DNA of 64,000 nucleotides from an uncultured Thermoguttaceae bacterium (lineage in GTDB: Bacteria; Planctomycetota; Planctomycetia; Pirellulales; Thermoguttaceae). Positions 1 through 10,614 of this stretch are shown in pieces. Positions within the stretch are counted from its first letter, which is position 1; each line of letters begins with the position of its first letter. The notes under the pieces are model-generated. The model had not been told where the DNA came from. It was given only the letters and a program-made list of their open reading frames with translations, and did not search any database. The stretch is taken from contig CALFBP010000010.1 of assembly GCA_937951625.1 (NCBI GenBank), positions 62,001-126,000 on the forward strand. The letters run 5' to 3'. The position numbers and the translations under genes are program-made.

Positions 1-463
1 GTCGCACGCGGCGGAGCAAGTCGCCCAGCTCATGCAAGATGATATGGCAGCCCAGGGTCTCATGTGTCAGTCCGTAGTCGGCCAAGAAGTGCTGATCAAA
101 AAAGTGGCCGAACGGTCCGTGACCCACATCGTGCAAAAGTGCCGCCATTCGGGTCAGGGTTTCGACATAGCCGGGGCTGGGCACGTCGGGACACACTTCC
201 CGTAAACTCGGGTAAAGGCGCGAGACGGCCATCGACGCCAGATGCATCGCCCCCAGCACGTGTTGAAACCGGGTGTGCTCGGCCGTGGGATAGACCCACC
301 AAGCCGTCTGCAACTGATGAATCTGCCTGAGGCGTTGGACCCAGGGGTGATCGATAATCTGCTGTTCGGCCACTTCCCCCTCCGGAATCCCCACGGAAGA
401 GGTAAATCGGATATAACCGTGGATGGGGTCGTGGCTGAGGTTCTCGTGGCGGAAGTGTTGCAT
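1..463 (-). CDS. HD-domain phosphohydrolase (dGTPase-like), partial, truncated by window start
   Basis: Reverse-strand translation from ATG at 463: MQHFRHENLSHDPIHGYIRFTSSVGIPEGEVAEQQIIDHPWVQRLRQIHQLQTAWWVYPTAEHTRFQHVLGAMHLAS...LLHDVGHGPFGHFFD...LTHETLGCHIILHELGDLLRRVR; HD motif 'LLHDVGHGPFGH'. Open at the window edge, so missing from the ORF track. Confidence 0.88.
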   Translation of the reverse strand, partial: MQHFRHENLSHDPIHGYIRFTSSVGIPEGEVAEQQIIDHPWVQRLRQIHQLQTAWWVYPTAEHTRFQHVLGAMHLASMAVSRLYPSLREVCPDVPSPGYVETLTRMAALLHDVGHGPFGHFFDQHFLADYGLTHETLGCHIILHELGDLLRRVR

Positions 464-751
464 ACCAGGGCATTATGCAAGCAGAATGGCGGAACGTCCA
501 GAAAGGCTCAGGTCGGTCGCCCACGATTCCTCTGGCAAACCTCGCTTGCGGACCCTATCCGGTCTAGCGGGAATTGGTTTATCCGGATACACTCAGCGGC
601 AACTTTGCAGAATGCGCAAGATGCTTCGTCTGGGGCGGACCGTCTTCGATGCGGCGGAAGTGGGGTTTGCTCTGAAAACGGTTTGGGACCAATGTGTCGC
701 GCTTGATGGGGAGTGGAAGGTTTCGGAGTTCCACCATAAAGGAGGGATAGA

Positions 752-2650
752 GTGTCAGGGACGCGGACGACATTCGTTTGGCTGATCGGATTATTCACGG
801 GGGTTCTTTTGGCAGGCACGGCGGTGGGGGTGCCACCCGCGGAGTATCTGTTTCCAGAGACGACCCGGGGGTTCCTCTCCGCGCCAAATGCCAAGAGACT
901 CACCGAACAGTTCAATAAGACCCAACTGGGCAAGCTATTCAAAGATCCCGTGATGAAGCCTTTCACCGAGGATCTTCGGCGCCAATTCGACGAGCGGTGG
1001 TCGGACGTGCGCGAACGGCTGGGCATGTCGTTGGACGACTTGCGAGGCGTTCCGTCGGGCGAGATCGCCGTGGGCCTGATTCAGTTGGACAAGGATCAGA
1101 TCGCCCTGGCGTTCGTGTGCGATGTCGCCGGCCATAAGGAAAAGACGGAGGAGCTGCTGAAAAAGGTTTCCAAAAACTTGACGAAACAGGGCGCCAAGCG
1201 GCAGGAGAGACAAGTGGCCGGCGGACGGGGTATGGTGTTCGAGTTGCCTCCCCTGCCTGGCAAAGACGTGGACCGACCGCCTCCGTTCGCGCTCTGGGTT
1301 CAGCGGGACGACTTGTTGGTAGCGACCGACAACCTCGCGGTCGCCGAAGGGATTTTCGAGCGGGCCTCGGGAAAGAAGGGCAAGAGCTTGGCCGACGTCG
1401 CCAGTTTTCAGGCGGTGATGAAGCGTTGCCAGAAGGACGCGGGCCAGGCAGCGCCTCAGGCACGATGGTTCATCCAGCCGGTCGGCTATCTCGAAATCCT
1501 TCGCACCCTCCGCGGCGAGCGCGCGCAGCGGAAAGGCAAGTCGTGGGTCGATGTGTTCAAGAGCCAAGGCTTCACGGCAGTTCAGGGAATTGGTGGGTTT
1601 GTCGATTTCGGCGTGGAGAAAGTCGAATTGGTCCACCGCACGGCCATCTGGGCCCCGCCGCCGCGGCAGCTTTCCATGAAAATCTTTACGTTTCCCAATC
1701 AAGAAGACTTTACTCCGTTTCCGTGGATTCCCAGCAACGTGGCAAGCTACGCCTCGTTCTATATCGATGTGCTCAACGCCTTCGACAACATCGGCCCGTT
1801 GTTCGACGACTTGGTGGGGCAGGGCGATACGGGTGTATGGCAGGAAGTGCTCGATGGTTTGAAAAAAGACCCCAACGGACCGCAGATCGATCTTCGCAAC
1901 GAGTTGGTGGTCCACCTTGGCAACCGCATCAGCATGGTAGCCGAGTACCAGGTTCCCATCACCACGACCAGCGAGCGCTTGTTGTTCGCTATCGAGACCA
2001 AAGATGATCAGGCCGTAGCTCGGGCCTTGGACAAGATGTTGAAAAACGACAGGGAGATGCGGCAGATCAGAGTGGGGGAATACGTGGTCTGGGAAAGCGT
2101 GCCCGAGGACAAGGCGGCGGTCCCGGCCGTGGATCTCGATCTTCCAGGCCTCCAGCCCGAGTCCTCTAGCAGGGCAGTCGCTTCGCATCCGGGTCGCGAG
2201 TCGTCGCTGCTGCCCAACGCGGCGATCACGGTGGCCTCCGGACATTTGCTCATCGCCTCCCATTTGGACTTCCTCAAGAAGGTCCTTGAAAAGCGCGAGG
2301 AGCGGTTTTCGCTGGCTAAATCCGTGGAATATCGAATGGTTCAAAAGGCGCTCGACGGGTTCAACTTTCCCGCAAAATCCGTGCGGACTTTCGGACGAAC
2401 CGACGAGCAGGCCCGGCCCACCTACGAACTCATCCGGCAAGGCAAGATGCCCGAAAGTGAGACGATGTTCGGCCGGGTGTTGAACACGCTGTTCGGCGCC
2501 GGAAAAAAGGGAGTCGTGCGCAAGCAACAGATCGATCCCAAGGAGATGCCCGACTTCCAATTCGTTCAGCGTTTCCTCGGGCCTGCCGGAATGCAAATGG
2601 TTTCCGAGCCTGATGGCTGGTTCCTCAAGGGCGTGTTGTTGGCGAAGTAG
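752..2650 (+). CDS. Hypothetical exported protein (632 aa), GTG start
   Basis: Long ORF with N-terminal hydrophobic signal (TTFVWLIGLFTGVLLAGTAVG); RBS-like GGAGGGAT upstream; no catalytic motif recognised. Confidence 0.75.
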   Translation: MSGTRTTFVWLIGLFTGVLLAGTAVGVPPAEYLFPETTRGFLSAPNAKRLTEQFNKTQLGKLFKDPVMKPFTEDLRRQFDERWSDVRERLGMSLDDLRGVPSGEIAVGLIQLDKDQIALAFVCDVAGHKEKTEELLKKVSKNLTKQGAKRQERQVAGGRGMVFELPPLPGKDVDRPPPFALWVQRDDLLVATDNLAVAEGIFERASGKKGKSLADVASFQAVMKRCQKDAGQAAPQARWFIQPVGYLEILRTLRGERAQRKGKSWVDVFKSQGFTAVQGIGGFVDFGVEKVELVHRTAIWAPPPRQLSMKIFTFPNQEDFTPFPWIPSNVASYASFYIDVLNAFDNIGPLFDDLVGQGDTGVWQEVLDGLKKDPNGPQIDLRNELVVHLGNRISMVAEYQVPITTTSERLLFAIETKDDQAVARALDKMLKNDREMRQIRVGEYVVWESVPEDKAAVPAVDLDLPGLQPESSSRAVASHPGRESSLLPNAAITVASGHLLIASHLDFLKKVLEKREERFSLAKSVEYRMVQKALDGFNFPAKSVRTFGRTDEQARPTYELIRQGKMPESETMFGRVLNTLFGAGKKGVVRKQQIDPKEMPDFQFVQRFLGPAGMQMVSEPDGWFLKGVLLAK

Positions 2651-2841
2651 CCTGCTTTTCCCCGCGACTTTGCGTTGTCCGGCGATTGGTTCGTGCTGGG
2701 CTGGAAAACTGCTTCCCGCTACCTCACAATGGGCCCCATGGTCCGATGCCGTATAGGGGCGTGCTTCGTGAGACGCCGTGGCGCCCCGGCGGCAAGCTTC
2801 ACGGCTCCTGCGAGAAGGTTGGCACGTGGAGGTGAGGTGCA

Positions 2842-4218
2842 ATGCGCGACTCTGTCCTGGATCGTTCGAGCGTGGTGGTCCTTCTCGTTGCATGGATTCA
2901 ATCTTCGGTGGGCATGGCGGGCTGGGAAGGCACGGTGCCTGGCGCGCCGGACGGCTGGACCGTAGTCTCGCCGCGTGAGGAGATTCGCCCAAACTTTGCT
3001 TGGGAACCCCAAGGCGGTCGCCATGGCGGTCCGGCTTTCGTCATCCAGGCCGATGCCCGTGAGGGGCTGGATGGCGCCTGGGTCAAAACCTTTCCTGTCG
3101 AAGGCGGCCGATGGTACCGCTTCCATGCCGTGCGCAAGACGGAGAACGTCGCCCTGCCCCGGCGAAGCGCGGTGGTCAAGATTCACTGGCTCGACGCCCA
3201 AGGCAAGCGTGTTCCCTACGACGAGGCCGTGGTCACTGGATACCTCCGCGGTTTCAAGCCCATGGCCGAGGCCGAGCACCCCATGGACCAGGGCACGGAC
3301 TCCGAGGGTTGGACCCAAGTCTCCGACACCTATCGCGCGCCGTCGAAGGCGAGCAAAGCGGTGGTGGAATTGCATCTGCTGTGGGCCCCGCGCGGCAAGA
3401 TCGCCTGGAGCGAAGTCGAGTTCGCTCCGACCTCCCCCTTGCCTCCCCGGATGGTGCGTTTGGCCGCCGTCCATTATCGGCCCAAGGGTGGCAAAACGGC
3501 GGCGGATAATTGCCGCCAGTTCGTCCCGTTTGTCGAAGAAGCCGCCCGGCAAAAGGCCGATCTGGTGGTCCTCGGCGAATGCGTGACGATCGTGGGAAAC
3601 GGCCTGAGCGTCGAGCAGGCGGCCGAGCCGGTGCCTGGGCCTTCGACCGAATTTTTTAGCCAACTAACAAAAAAGCACGGTTTATATCTTGTGGTCGGGT
3701 TGTACGAGCGGGCCGGCCATTTGATCTACAATACGGCTGTTCTCCTTGGGCCTGAGGGCGATCTGGTCGGCAAATACCGCAAAGTGACGCTCCCCCGCGA
3801 CGAGATTGCCAGCGGAGTGGCCCCAGGCCATGAGTATCCCGTGTTCCAAACCCGCTTCGGCAAAATCGGCATGATGATCTGCTACGACGGTTTCTTTCCC
3901 GAAGTGGCGAGGCAGTTGACCAACCGGGGGGCAGAAATCATCGCTTGGCCCGTCTGGGGCTGCAATCCCGACCTCGCCAAGGCCCGGGCCGTTGAAAATC
4001 ACGTCTACGTGGTCAGCAGCACCTACGAGGACATCGCCAGTCATTGGATGCTTACCGCCGTGTGGGACCACACGGGCCGCACGATCGCCTTGGCGGAAAA
4101 GTGGGGTACGGTGGTCTCGGCCGAGGTGGATTTGAATCGCCGATACCACTGGGGTAGCCTCGGCGACTTCAAGGCGGAATTGCCGCGCCACCGCCCGCCT
4201 TGCACGGTGGACCATTGA
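2842..4218 (+). CDS. Carbon-nitrogen hydrolase (nitrilase superfamily) with N-terminal secreted accessory domain
   Basis: C-terminal half: [10 protein letters not shown]...[10 protein letters not shown]...[12 protein letters not shown]...[20 protein letters not shown] (Glu-Lys-Cys triad pattern); N-terminal signal and about 190 aa extra domain. Confidence 0.88.
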   Translation: MRDSVLDRSSVVVLLVAWIQSSVGMAGWEGTVPGAPDGWTVVSPREEIRPNFAWEPQGGRHGGPAFVIQADAREGLDGAWVKTFPVEGGRWYRFHAVRKTENVALPRRSAVVKIHWLDAQGKRVPYDEAVVTGYLRGFKPMAEAEHPMDQGTDSEGWTQVSDTYRAPSKASKAVVELHLLWAPRGKIAWSEVEFAPTSPLPPRMVRLAAVHYRPKGGKTAADNCRQFVPFVEEAARQKADLVVLGECVTIVGNGLSVEQAAEPVPGPSTEFFSQLTKKHGLYLVVGLYERAGHLIYNTAVLLGPEGDLVGKYRKVTLPRDEIASGVAPGHEYPVFQTRFGKIGMMICYDGFFPEVARQLTNRGAEIIAWPVWGCNPDLAKARAVENHVYVVSSTYEDIASHWMLTAVWDHTGRTIALAEKWGTVVSAEVDLNRRYHWGSLGDFKAELPRHRPPCTVDH

Positions 4219-4317
4219 CGTGCCGCCGACGCATCGTTCACATTTCCTATGTCCTTAACAAAAATGCTTGGCCGACCACCGCCAAGCACCCGCCCCTTAT
4301 TAAAAAGGAACGCAATC

Positions 4318-6270
4318 ATGGAAAAGCAGCTTTTGATTTCCGCCTGCCTTCTCAGCCTGCTTGCCCTCGTGCCCACTCAGGCGGCAGAGCGGCGGACGGC
4401 CAAAAAAGGTTCCCAAAGCGCGGTGGTCGAGAATCAAGTGGCCGAAAGTCGGGTGGCCGAGATCGCGGCCATGCTCGCGACCGAACCACGCGGCGCCGGG
4501 GCGCCGATCGCTGATCGCCAAATATGGGACGCGGTGGCTCGCTCTCCGCACTTCAAGAACGTCGTGCGCGGCGCCGAACAACTCCTCAAGCAAACCATGC
4601 CCGATTTGCCCGATGATCTGTTTCTTGATTTTTCTCGCACAGGCAATCGTTCCCGCTACGATAAGGTTTGGGCCAATCGGCACCGGCGGTTGGCCGAGAT
4701 GGTCCTAGCCGAGTGCATGGAGAACCGGGGAAGATTCCTGCCGTCGATCGAAGACGCCATCGCCGCGGTCCTTTCCGAGAAGACCTGGGTCATGCCCGCC
4801 CATGACATAAGTCTCGCCAATTTTCACGGGAAAATCATCGAGATCGACCTGAGGGCGGCGGCCAAGGCTTCGCTGCTATCCACGATCGACTATTGGCTTG
4901 CCGCGAAGCTTAGCGAGAAGACCCGAAAACTCATCCACACCGAGTTAGAACGCCGGATCTTCGCCCCCTTCGAGTCGATGGTGCGTCACGGCAAGCCGCG
5001 AATGTGGTGGTTGACGGGCACCAACAATTGGAACGCGGTGTGCCTGGCCGGGGTGGTCGGCGCAGCGACAACGACGATCGAGGACCGCCAGCGCCGGGCC
5101 TTCTATATCGCCGCCGCCGAGAAATACATCCAGTACTTCCTCGACGGCTTCACCCCGGACGGCTACTGCTCGGAAGGGCTGGGCTATTGGAACTACGGCT
5201 TCGGTCACTTCGTGCTGTTGGCTGAGAACATCCTCCAGGCCACGGGCGGCAAGCTCGATTTGTGGGAGCGACCGAAGACCAAGGCCATTGCCCAATTCGC
5301 CCGACGGCTGGAGATCCTGCCCGGTGTGTATCCCGCCTTTGCCGACTGCCCCCTTCACGCCCAGCCGGGCAAGCGGATCATGGCATACGTGAGTCGACGC
5401 TTCGGCTGGGGCTGGGAGGAATGGGAGCAACAAGGTTTAGGCCTGGCGGCGGGGCCATCGCTGGATTTATTCGAATTCGGTTTACTGACTTTGCCTAACT
5501 CCATCTCTGAGCGACCGGCGGTTGCCTCAAGCGACGTAAAACGGCCCTTGCGGGACTGGTTCGGCGACGCCGGGATTTTGATTTCTCGTCCGGCTGCCGA
5601 CAATCCCCGCGGCCTGGGCGCAGCCCTCAAAGGCGGCCACAACGCGGAACAACACAACCACAACGACGTCGGTTCGTTCGTTGTCGCCTTGGGCAAGGCA
5701 ACGCCGCTGTTGGACCCTGGGTCGGAAGTCTATACGCGGCGGACCTTCAGCGCCCAGCGCTATGAGAGCAACGTGCTCAACTCCTTCGGCCATCCCGTGC
5801 CCCGCGTCGCCGGAAAACTCCAACGCCCAGGCCGCCAGGCCGCCGCAAAGGTGCTGAAGACTGAGTTCACCGACGAAAAGGACACCTTGGTCCTCGATCT
5901 CCGCTCCTGCTACGACGTGCCCGAATTGACCAAACTCGTCCGCACTTTCGTCTTCTCACGGGCGGGTAGGGGCAGCCTCAGCGTCACAGACGAGGTCGAG
6001 TTCAACTCGCCGCAGGCATTCGAGACGGCCCTGATCACGCTCTCGCCGTGGAAACAACTCGGTCCCGACACGCTCGTCGTGGGCGAGAAAGCCGAGTCGG
6101 TCGAAGTCAAGATCTCGACAAAGGAAAACCCTTTCAGCCTGCAAGCCACGGAGATTCAGGAACACCTGCCGGGGAGAGTCATCCCCAAGCGGCTGGGCAT
6201 CGTCCTGAGCGATCCGGTGCGGCAAGCCGTGGTCCGAGTTGCGATCGCGCCGGCGGAACACGGGAAATAG
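4318..6270 (+). CDS. Heparinase II/III family protein
   Basis: MEKQLLISACLLSLLALVPTQAA signal; alpha-toroid region (TNNWNAVCLAG...EGLGYWNYGFGHFVLLAE) and C-terminal 'GGHNAEQHNHNDVGSFVVALG' motif typical of heparinase II/III. Confidence 0.85.
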   Translation: MEKQLLISACLLSLLALVPTQAAERRTAKKGSQSAVVENQVAESRVAEIAAMLATEPRGAGAPIADRQIWDAVARSPHFKNVVRGAEQLLKQTMPDLPDDLFLDFSRTGNRSRYDKVWANRHRRLAEMVLAECMENRGRFLPSIEDAIAAVLSEKTWVMPAHDISLANFHGKIIEIDLRAAAKASLLSTIDYWLAAKLSEKTRKLIHTELERRIFAPFESMVRHGKPRMWWLTGTNNWNAVCLAGVVGAATTTIEDRQRRAFYIAAAEKYIQYFLDGFTPDGYCSEGLGYWNYGFGHFVLLAENILQATGGKLDLWERPKTKAIAQFARRLEILPGVYPAFADCPLHAQPGKRIMAYVSRRFGWGWEEWEQQGLGLAAGPSLDLFEFGLLTLPNSISERPAVASSDVKRPLRDWFGDAGILISRPAADNPRGLGAALKGGHNAEQHNHNDVGSFVVALGKATPLLDPGSEVYTRRTFSAQRYESNVLNSFGHPVPRVAGKLQRPGRQAAAKVLKTEFTDEKDTLVLDLRSCYDVPELTKLVRTFVFSRAGRGSLSVTDEVEFNSPQAFETALITLSPWKQLGPDTLVVGEKAESVEVKISTKENPFSLQATEIQEHLPGRVIPKRLGIVLSDPVRQAVVRVAIAPAEHGK

Positions 6271-6350
6271 GACGCCGAGGAAACGCTGGAGTCACGCGCC
6301 GGGCGCTCGAATTCGCATTTCCATCGACCTCCGTGCGAGCAGCGGAACGA

Positions 6351-7388
6351 TCAAAAGCTGTTCGGCGGCATCTCGCCTCCAGCACGCGTGCCCAACGCCC
6401 GCCATACCGCCAATTCGATCGTGTTGCTGATCGGGCGCACCGAACCGTCCATGAGCAAGACGTTGACCATGCCCGGGTGGTAGCCGCGCGAGGTGACGAT
6501 CGCGTAAGTCGGATCCGTGGCGTTCCTACCCTCACGGCTGCTCGAGACGTCGATGTCGTAGGTGGTTCCGCCGACCACATGGGGCACCAAGGTGTTGGGC
6601 GTGAAGGTGGTGGTGAATCCGGTGTGGATTGCGCGCCCACAGACCCATTCGGTGTGGCCGCTATTCGCCGACCAGCTCCCGCCCGTGTAGCTCGAAGAGA
6701 CGTCCGTGGGAGCCAGGGGAGGCGTTGTGGGAATGCCCACCGCGTCGTGGAATCGTGGCGTGAAGGCCTTGACTTCCGCCATTGCCAAGGTATTGCTCAG
6801 GCCGTCGAGCATCGAAGCCGGGGTATGCCTCGCGTTGGGGCTGAAAGCCGCGCCGCCGTCGGCGCCAGTGACCGGATTGAAGACCAGATAGGTGCCCACG
6901 CTCAACCCGTAGTTCAACGGATAGTGGTAGGGAGTGGTCCCGCTGCTGTCCATTCGGGGGCGGTCCTGGATTTCGCTGGGACACATCAGGACGGGGACGC
7001 GCGTCGCCGCCACGCCGTAGGGCGGCAACAGGGCGTTGTTCGCCGGGTGGTGGTAGCCCAGCGAGAAGTTGATCCGGCTGTAAACGTTGCCACCCTCCAC
7101 ATAAGGAAGCATGAACGCCTGGCCCGACCACGGTTCGTTGGTCGATCCGCCGAAGACGATCGACGACGGTGGAAAGACCTGCAACGCCGTGGCGTAATTG
7201 TGCATCGCCAGCCCAAGTTGTTTGAGATTGTTGCTACAGTGAGCGCGGCGGGCCGCTTCCCGGGCAGCTTGAACGGCCGGCAGCAAGAGGGCGATCAACA
7301 GGCCGATGATGGCGATGACCACCAGGAGCTCCACCAGGGTGAAGGCGTGTTGGGCGCGCACCTTTAGCGGCTTGCTCGAAGCTTCCAT
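6351..7388 (-). CDS. DUF1559 domain-containing protein with type IV pilin-like N-terminus
   Basis: [52 protein letters not shown]... and C-terminal '[36 protein letters not shown]'. Confidence 0.95.
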   Translation of the reverse strand: MEASSKPLKVRAQHAFTLVELLVVIAIIGLLIALLLPAVQAAREAARRAHCSNNLKQLGLAMHNYATALQVFPPSSIVFGGSTNEPWSGQAFMLPYVEGGNVYSRINFSLGYHHPANNALLPPYGVAATRVPVLMCPSEIQDRPRMDSSGTTPYHYPLNYGLSVGTYLVFNPVTGADGGAAFSPNARHTPASMLDGLSNTLAMAEVKAFTPRFHDAVGIPTTPPLAPTDVSSSYTGGSWSANSGHTEWVCGRAIHTGFTTTFTPNTLVPHVVGGTTYDIDVSSSREGRNATDPTYAIVTSRGYHPGMVNVLLMDGSVRPISNTIELAVWRALGTRAGGEMPPNSF

Positions 7389-7520
7389 AGAACACCTCCT
7401 ACTAAAGGCGGAAAAATAGGGGCAGCCAACGACCGTCCGCGCAGCCCGCTGGCCTGGTGACTTGGTAGCAGAAGCTTGCCCAGCCGATGGCGTGGACGCC
7501 CACGCTAAGATTAATGCGTC

Positions 7521-7537
7521 TGAGAATCAATCTCAAT
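7521..7537. promoter_or_regulatory. Candidate Fur-box-like imperfect palindrome upstream of the DUF1559 gene
   Basis: TGAGAATCAATCTCAAT; close to the TGAGAATCATTCTCA class of Fur boxes (5-bp perfect arms TGAGA/TCTCA). Confidence 0.35.
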
Positions 7538-7780
7538 AAGGCTTGAGTGTACTCCAAGCCCGGCTTTTGTCAATCCCTTGGAACGAAAATTTCAGAAAAA
7601 TCCCGTTCTCACCCACCTTGGACACTTTGGCGCAGGCGTTAGTAAAGCCAATGTGTCATCCCCTCACCCGCGTAAGGCCGTACCCAATGCTTGCCCTACC
7701 GGGGCGCAAAAGGGGCGGAAGCGATGGTCGCCGAACACGCGTTGCCTCGTGGTCCGCAGACTTTACGAAGTGCGCCGCCG

Positions 7781-8488
7781 TCACAGCGGTCGCAGACGCA
7801 CGTTTCGATAGGCCACGGGTCCGTGATCGCCTTGAAGCATGAGCGGTCCTTGGGGCTTTTCGTCGTCGAACAGCGCCGCTCGGGTCGGCCCTTCGACCTC
7901 CACGTTTTCATGAATCACCTGGCCATTGTGAACCACGCGGACGAACACGGCGTTTTTGATCTTTTTGCCCTCGGAGTCGAATCGGGGGGCGCGGAAAATC
8001 ACATCGAAGGTCTGCCACTGGCCAGGGGGTAGCGAGGCGTTGACTCGCGGCGAGTGTCCACCCACATTCTGGTTGTTGATCCATCGCGGATAGATGCCAC
8101 CGCACTCAATGCCGGGGTACTTGTCGTTCACCACGCCGTAACTGTCGAGGATCTGAATCTCGTAGCGGCCCATGAAATAGACGCCCGAGTTGGAGCCCTT
8201 GGAGACCATGAACTCGATATGCGCCTCGACGTCGCCGAACTCTTGGACCGAGATCAGATGGTCAGTCCGGCCCTGGGGTCCGTTCACGGCGATTCCGCTC
8301 CCCGGCGTCCAGGTCAAACGTTGGGGGTTGGCCGGGTCGCTCGAAACGCTGCCCACCAGCAGCCACTGACCTCGCGGCTCGCGCCACGCGCGGAAGTCAT
8401 CGCCGGCCAGTAGTTCGATCCATTCAGCTTTGGCGTCAGCGCCAGACGCCGCCGCGGCCAGGAGCAGGGAAAGCACGATGGTCGTCAT
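7781..8488 (-). CDS. DUF1080 (3-keto-disaccharide hydrolase-like) secreted protein
   Basis: MTTIVLSLLLAAAASGADAKAEWIELLAGDDFRAWREPRGQWLLVGS...DVEAHIEFMVSKGSNSGVYFMGRYEIQILDSYG...GPVAYRNVRLRPL; start set at ATG 8488 with signal peptide. Confidence 0.9.
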   Translation of the reverse strand: MTTIVLSLLLAAAASGADAKAEWIELLAGDDFRAWREPRGQWLLVGSVSSDPANPQRLTWTPGSGIAVNGPQGRTDHLISVQEFGDVEAHIEFMVSKGSNSGVYFMGRYEIQILDSYGVVNDKYPGIECGGIYPRWINNQNVGGHSPRVNASLPPGQWQTFDVIFRAPRFDSEGKKIKNAVFVRVVHNGQVIHENVEVEGPTRAALFDDEKPQGPLMLQGDHGPVAYRNVRLRPL

Positions 8489-8579
8489 GGTTCGGTTCTC
8501 CTCGACTTTCAAAGCTGGAATCCTCGCGCATTGCGTCTTTACTGGTTTTCGATAGTTTAAGGTAAAGAGGTGCTCGTTG

Positions 8580-9614
8580 CTACTTCGTTTGGACCTGGGC
8601 AGGCAGGCGAGCAAGCCACTGCTCCATCGCTGCGGCGACATTGTGGAACGAGGCGCGAACGTCCCAAAGGCATTGGGCAATGACGCCGCCATGTCCGCAG
8701 TCGAACGCCATACGCACACGGCGGACTGCGGCCTTCACGTCCTCCACCGTACCCTGGACAAGGAGATTTTGCGCATCGCTGCCCCCCCAGAACACGATCC
8801 GATTGCGAAACCGTTCGGCCAGCGATTCCACGTTCATCGAGTAGAGGTGGGCGTGGACGGCATCGAAACCGATCTCGACCAAGTCCTCCATCACCGCTTC
8901 CAGGTTCCCGCTGCTGCGAAAAAAGACGAACTTGTCGCGGGCGTGGATTTCGCGACAGTAATCGCGGTACAGCGGTTTGAACAGATCGCGAAAGACCTGC
9001 GGCGGCAGTACGAGGCCGCGGTCCGTGCCCCAATCGTCCTGAATCACGATGCCGTCGACCTCGGTCCCAGCCCAAAGGGCGATCTCGCGCGAGTAGAAAT
9101 CGTGGAGCATGGCGAGAAGATCACGCGCCGGCCGAGCGCCGGCGCGAAGATCGGCAAGGGCTGCCTCCGGACCACGCAGCCACTGGAGCCGGTCGAAAGG
9201 CCGCACGTCGGTCCATGCCAGCACGAACCGCGAGGTGCCCGCACAAGATTTGTTCACAGCGGCGAAATTGGCTTTGTCCAACAAATTGGCCGGAGGTCGG
9301 AACGCGGCTACCTGGCGTGCGTCGGCCAAGGGCGAGTGCTTCAGTTCTGGGGCTTCGCCGCGCTGGCTGATCTGCCAGCCACAGCCCCAGGCGTCGGTGT
9401 GTGTCCCCTGCTCGGACATCGCCCCCCGGCTGCGATGGCCGCCGGGGTAGCGGAAGTCGGGCCGAAGGATGTCGTTGGGGAAGCGGCGAAGCATTTCCGC
9501 CAATTCATCGCCCCGCTGGGATTCCATGGCCGGTGTGGCCCAAAGATCGCGCGGCGCGCGATCCGTGGGTTCGTGGCGCAACGTTTGAATCACGCGGTCC
9601 CGTGAAGTCCCCAT
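8580..9614 (-). CDS. Uroporphyrinogen decarboxylase (UroD)-family methyltransferase-like protein
   Basis: TSRDRVIQTLRHEPTDRAPRDLWATP...DGIVIQDDWGTDRGLVLPPQVFRDLFKPLYRDYC...FRSSGNLEAVMEDLVEIGFDAVHAH; UroD/MtaA-like architecture. Confidence 0.83.
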   Translation of the reverse strand: MGTSRDRVIQTLRHEPTDRAPRDLWATPAMESQRGDELAEMLRRFPNDILRPDFRYPGGHRSRGAMSEQGTHTDAWGCGWQISQRGEAPELKHSPLADARQVAAFRPPANLLDKANFAAVNKSCAGTSRFVLAWTDVRPFDRLQWLRGPEAALADLRAGARPARDLLAMLHDFYSREIALWAGTEVDGIVIQDDWGTDRGLVLPPQVFRDLFKPLYRDYCREIHARDKFVFFRSSGNLEAVMEDLVEIGFDAVHAHLYSMNVESLAERFRNRIVFWGGSDAQNLLVQGTVEDVKAAVRRVRMAFDCGHGGVIAQCLWDVRASFHNVAAAMEQWLARLPAQVQTK

Positions 9615-9699
9615 AGCTTCCTAACCAACCTCCCTTTCGTAAAAAAGCTCGAACCCCTTGTTTTTCGTGGACAGAAGATGCCGTCAAGACCCCGATGGC

Positions 9700-10392
9700 C
9701 TAGTTTTCGGGAAGCTCGTCGAGCTTGCCGTCCGCAACCTGCTGCAAGACAGGGCGGTTCAACAGCCGCACGCGATGAGTCCCCGTCTTGGCAATCAGGC
9801 CCGCATCCATCAAGCGGCGGATGCTGCGAGAAAAGGTCTCGGTGGTGAGATTCAAGTGGCTGGCCAAATGGCGATGCAGCGTTGGGAGCTTGACAGAGCC
9901 GTCGGCCGTGGACTTGGCATTCAGAAGATATCGGGCGACCCGGCCAATCGCGTCGCGCAGCATCACATCTTCGAGCAGAGAGACCAGATGCTTGATCCAG
10001 CGGGCCATGCCATGCACCAACTCGCGGCACAAAACAAGGTCCTCGTCCATCAACTCGCAAAACGCCTCCCCCGGCAGCAAAGCGCAAATGGTAGGCTCCA
10101 ACGCCTCGGCATGGGCAGGGCAGCGGAGTCCTTCGATGACGGCAACCTCGGCAAAGGTGTTGCCAGGCTCGATCATGTGCAGTACGTGCTCCTTGCCGCC
10201 ACGTCCAACCTTGAATATCCGCACCAGTCCACGGCCGACGATGAACATCCCAGGGCATTCGTCGCCTTGACGGAAGATCACCTGCCCTTTCGCGAATCGG
10301 CGAATTCGCGCTATCGTCGCCAAACGTTGGAACCGTCGGGTGTCGACCGAAGCGAACATCGGACAGGCTTGAAGAATTTCAGCGACGTTCAA
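9700..10392 (-). CDS. Crp/Fnr family transcriptional regulator
   Basis: cNMP-binding-like beta-roll (FAKGQVIFRQGDECPGMFIVGRGLVRIFKVGRGGKEHVLHMIEPGNTFAEVAVIEG) and winged helix (LPTLHRHLASHLNLTTETFSRSIRRLMDAGLI) with an E-x-x-S-R recognition helix as in FNR; no N-terminal FNR Cys cluster. Confidence 0.93.
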   Translation of the reverse strand: MNVAEILQACPMFASVDTRRFQRLATIARIRRFAKGQVIFRQGDECPGMFIVGRGLVRIFKVGRGGKEHVLHMIEPGNTFAEVAVIEGLRCPAHAEALEPTICALLPGEAFCELMDEDLVLCRELVHGMARWIKHLVSLLEDVMLRDAIGRVARYLLNAKSTADGSVKLPTLHRHLASHLNLTTETFSRSIRRLMDAGLIAKTGTHRVRLLNRPVLQQVADGKLDELPEN

Positions 10393-10477
10393 GCTGCAAC
10401 CCTATCGGATTTCGACTTACCCATAACGGAGCGGCCGCCAACCTCCTGAAGAAGTCATCCAATTATTTTGTTCGCTG

Positions 10478-10491
10478 TTGACTTAGATCAA
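10478..10491. promoter_or_regulatory. FNR/DNR-type binding box in the crp-hcp divergent intergenic region
   Basis: TTGACTTAGATCAA versus consensus TTGATNNNNATCAA (one mismatch), located between the divergent starts at 10392(-) and 10615(+). Confidence 0.65.
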
Positions 10492-10614
10492 GGGTACCGG
10501 GCCCACGCCACGTTAAGATATCGACAATGTGACCGCAAGCGGGCCACGATGCGGTTGGACGCATTCCCGCCGCGACGCATTCAACAAACCACCTTGGGAT
10601 CAGGAGTCAGCAAA

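Noticed and set aside
935-2992. 685-aa minus-strand ORF opposite the exported protein gene at 752-2650
   Set aside because: Antisense shadow ORF in GC-rich DNA; His/Arg/Gly/Leu-rich with no recognisable domain, while the plus-strand ORF has a signal peptide and RBS.
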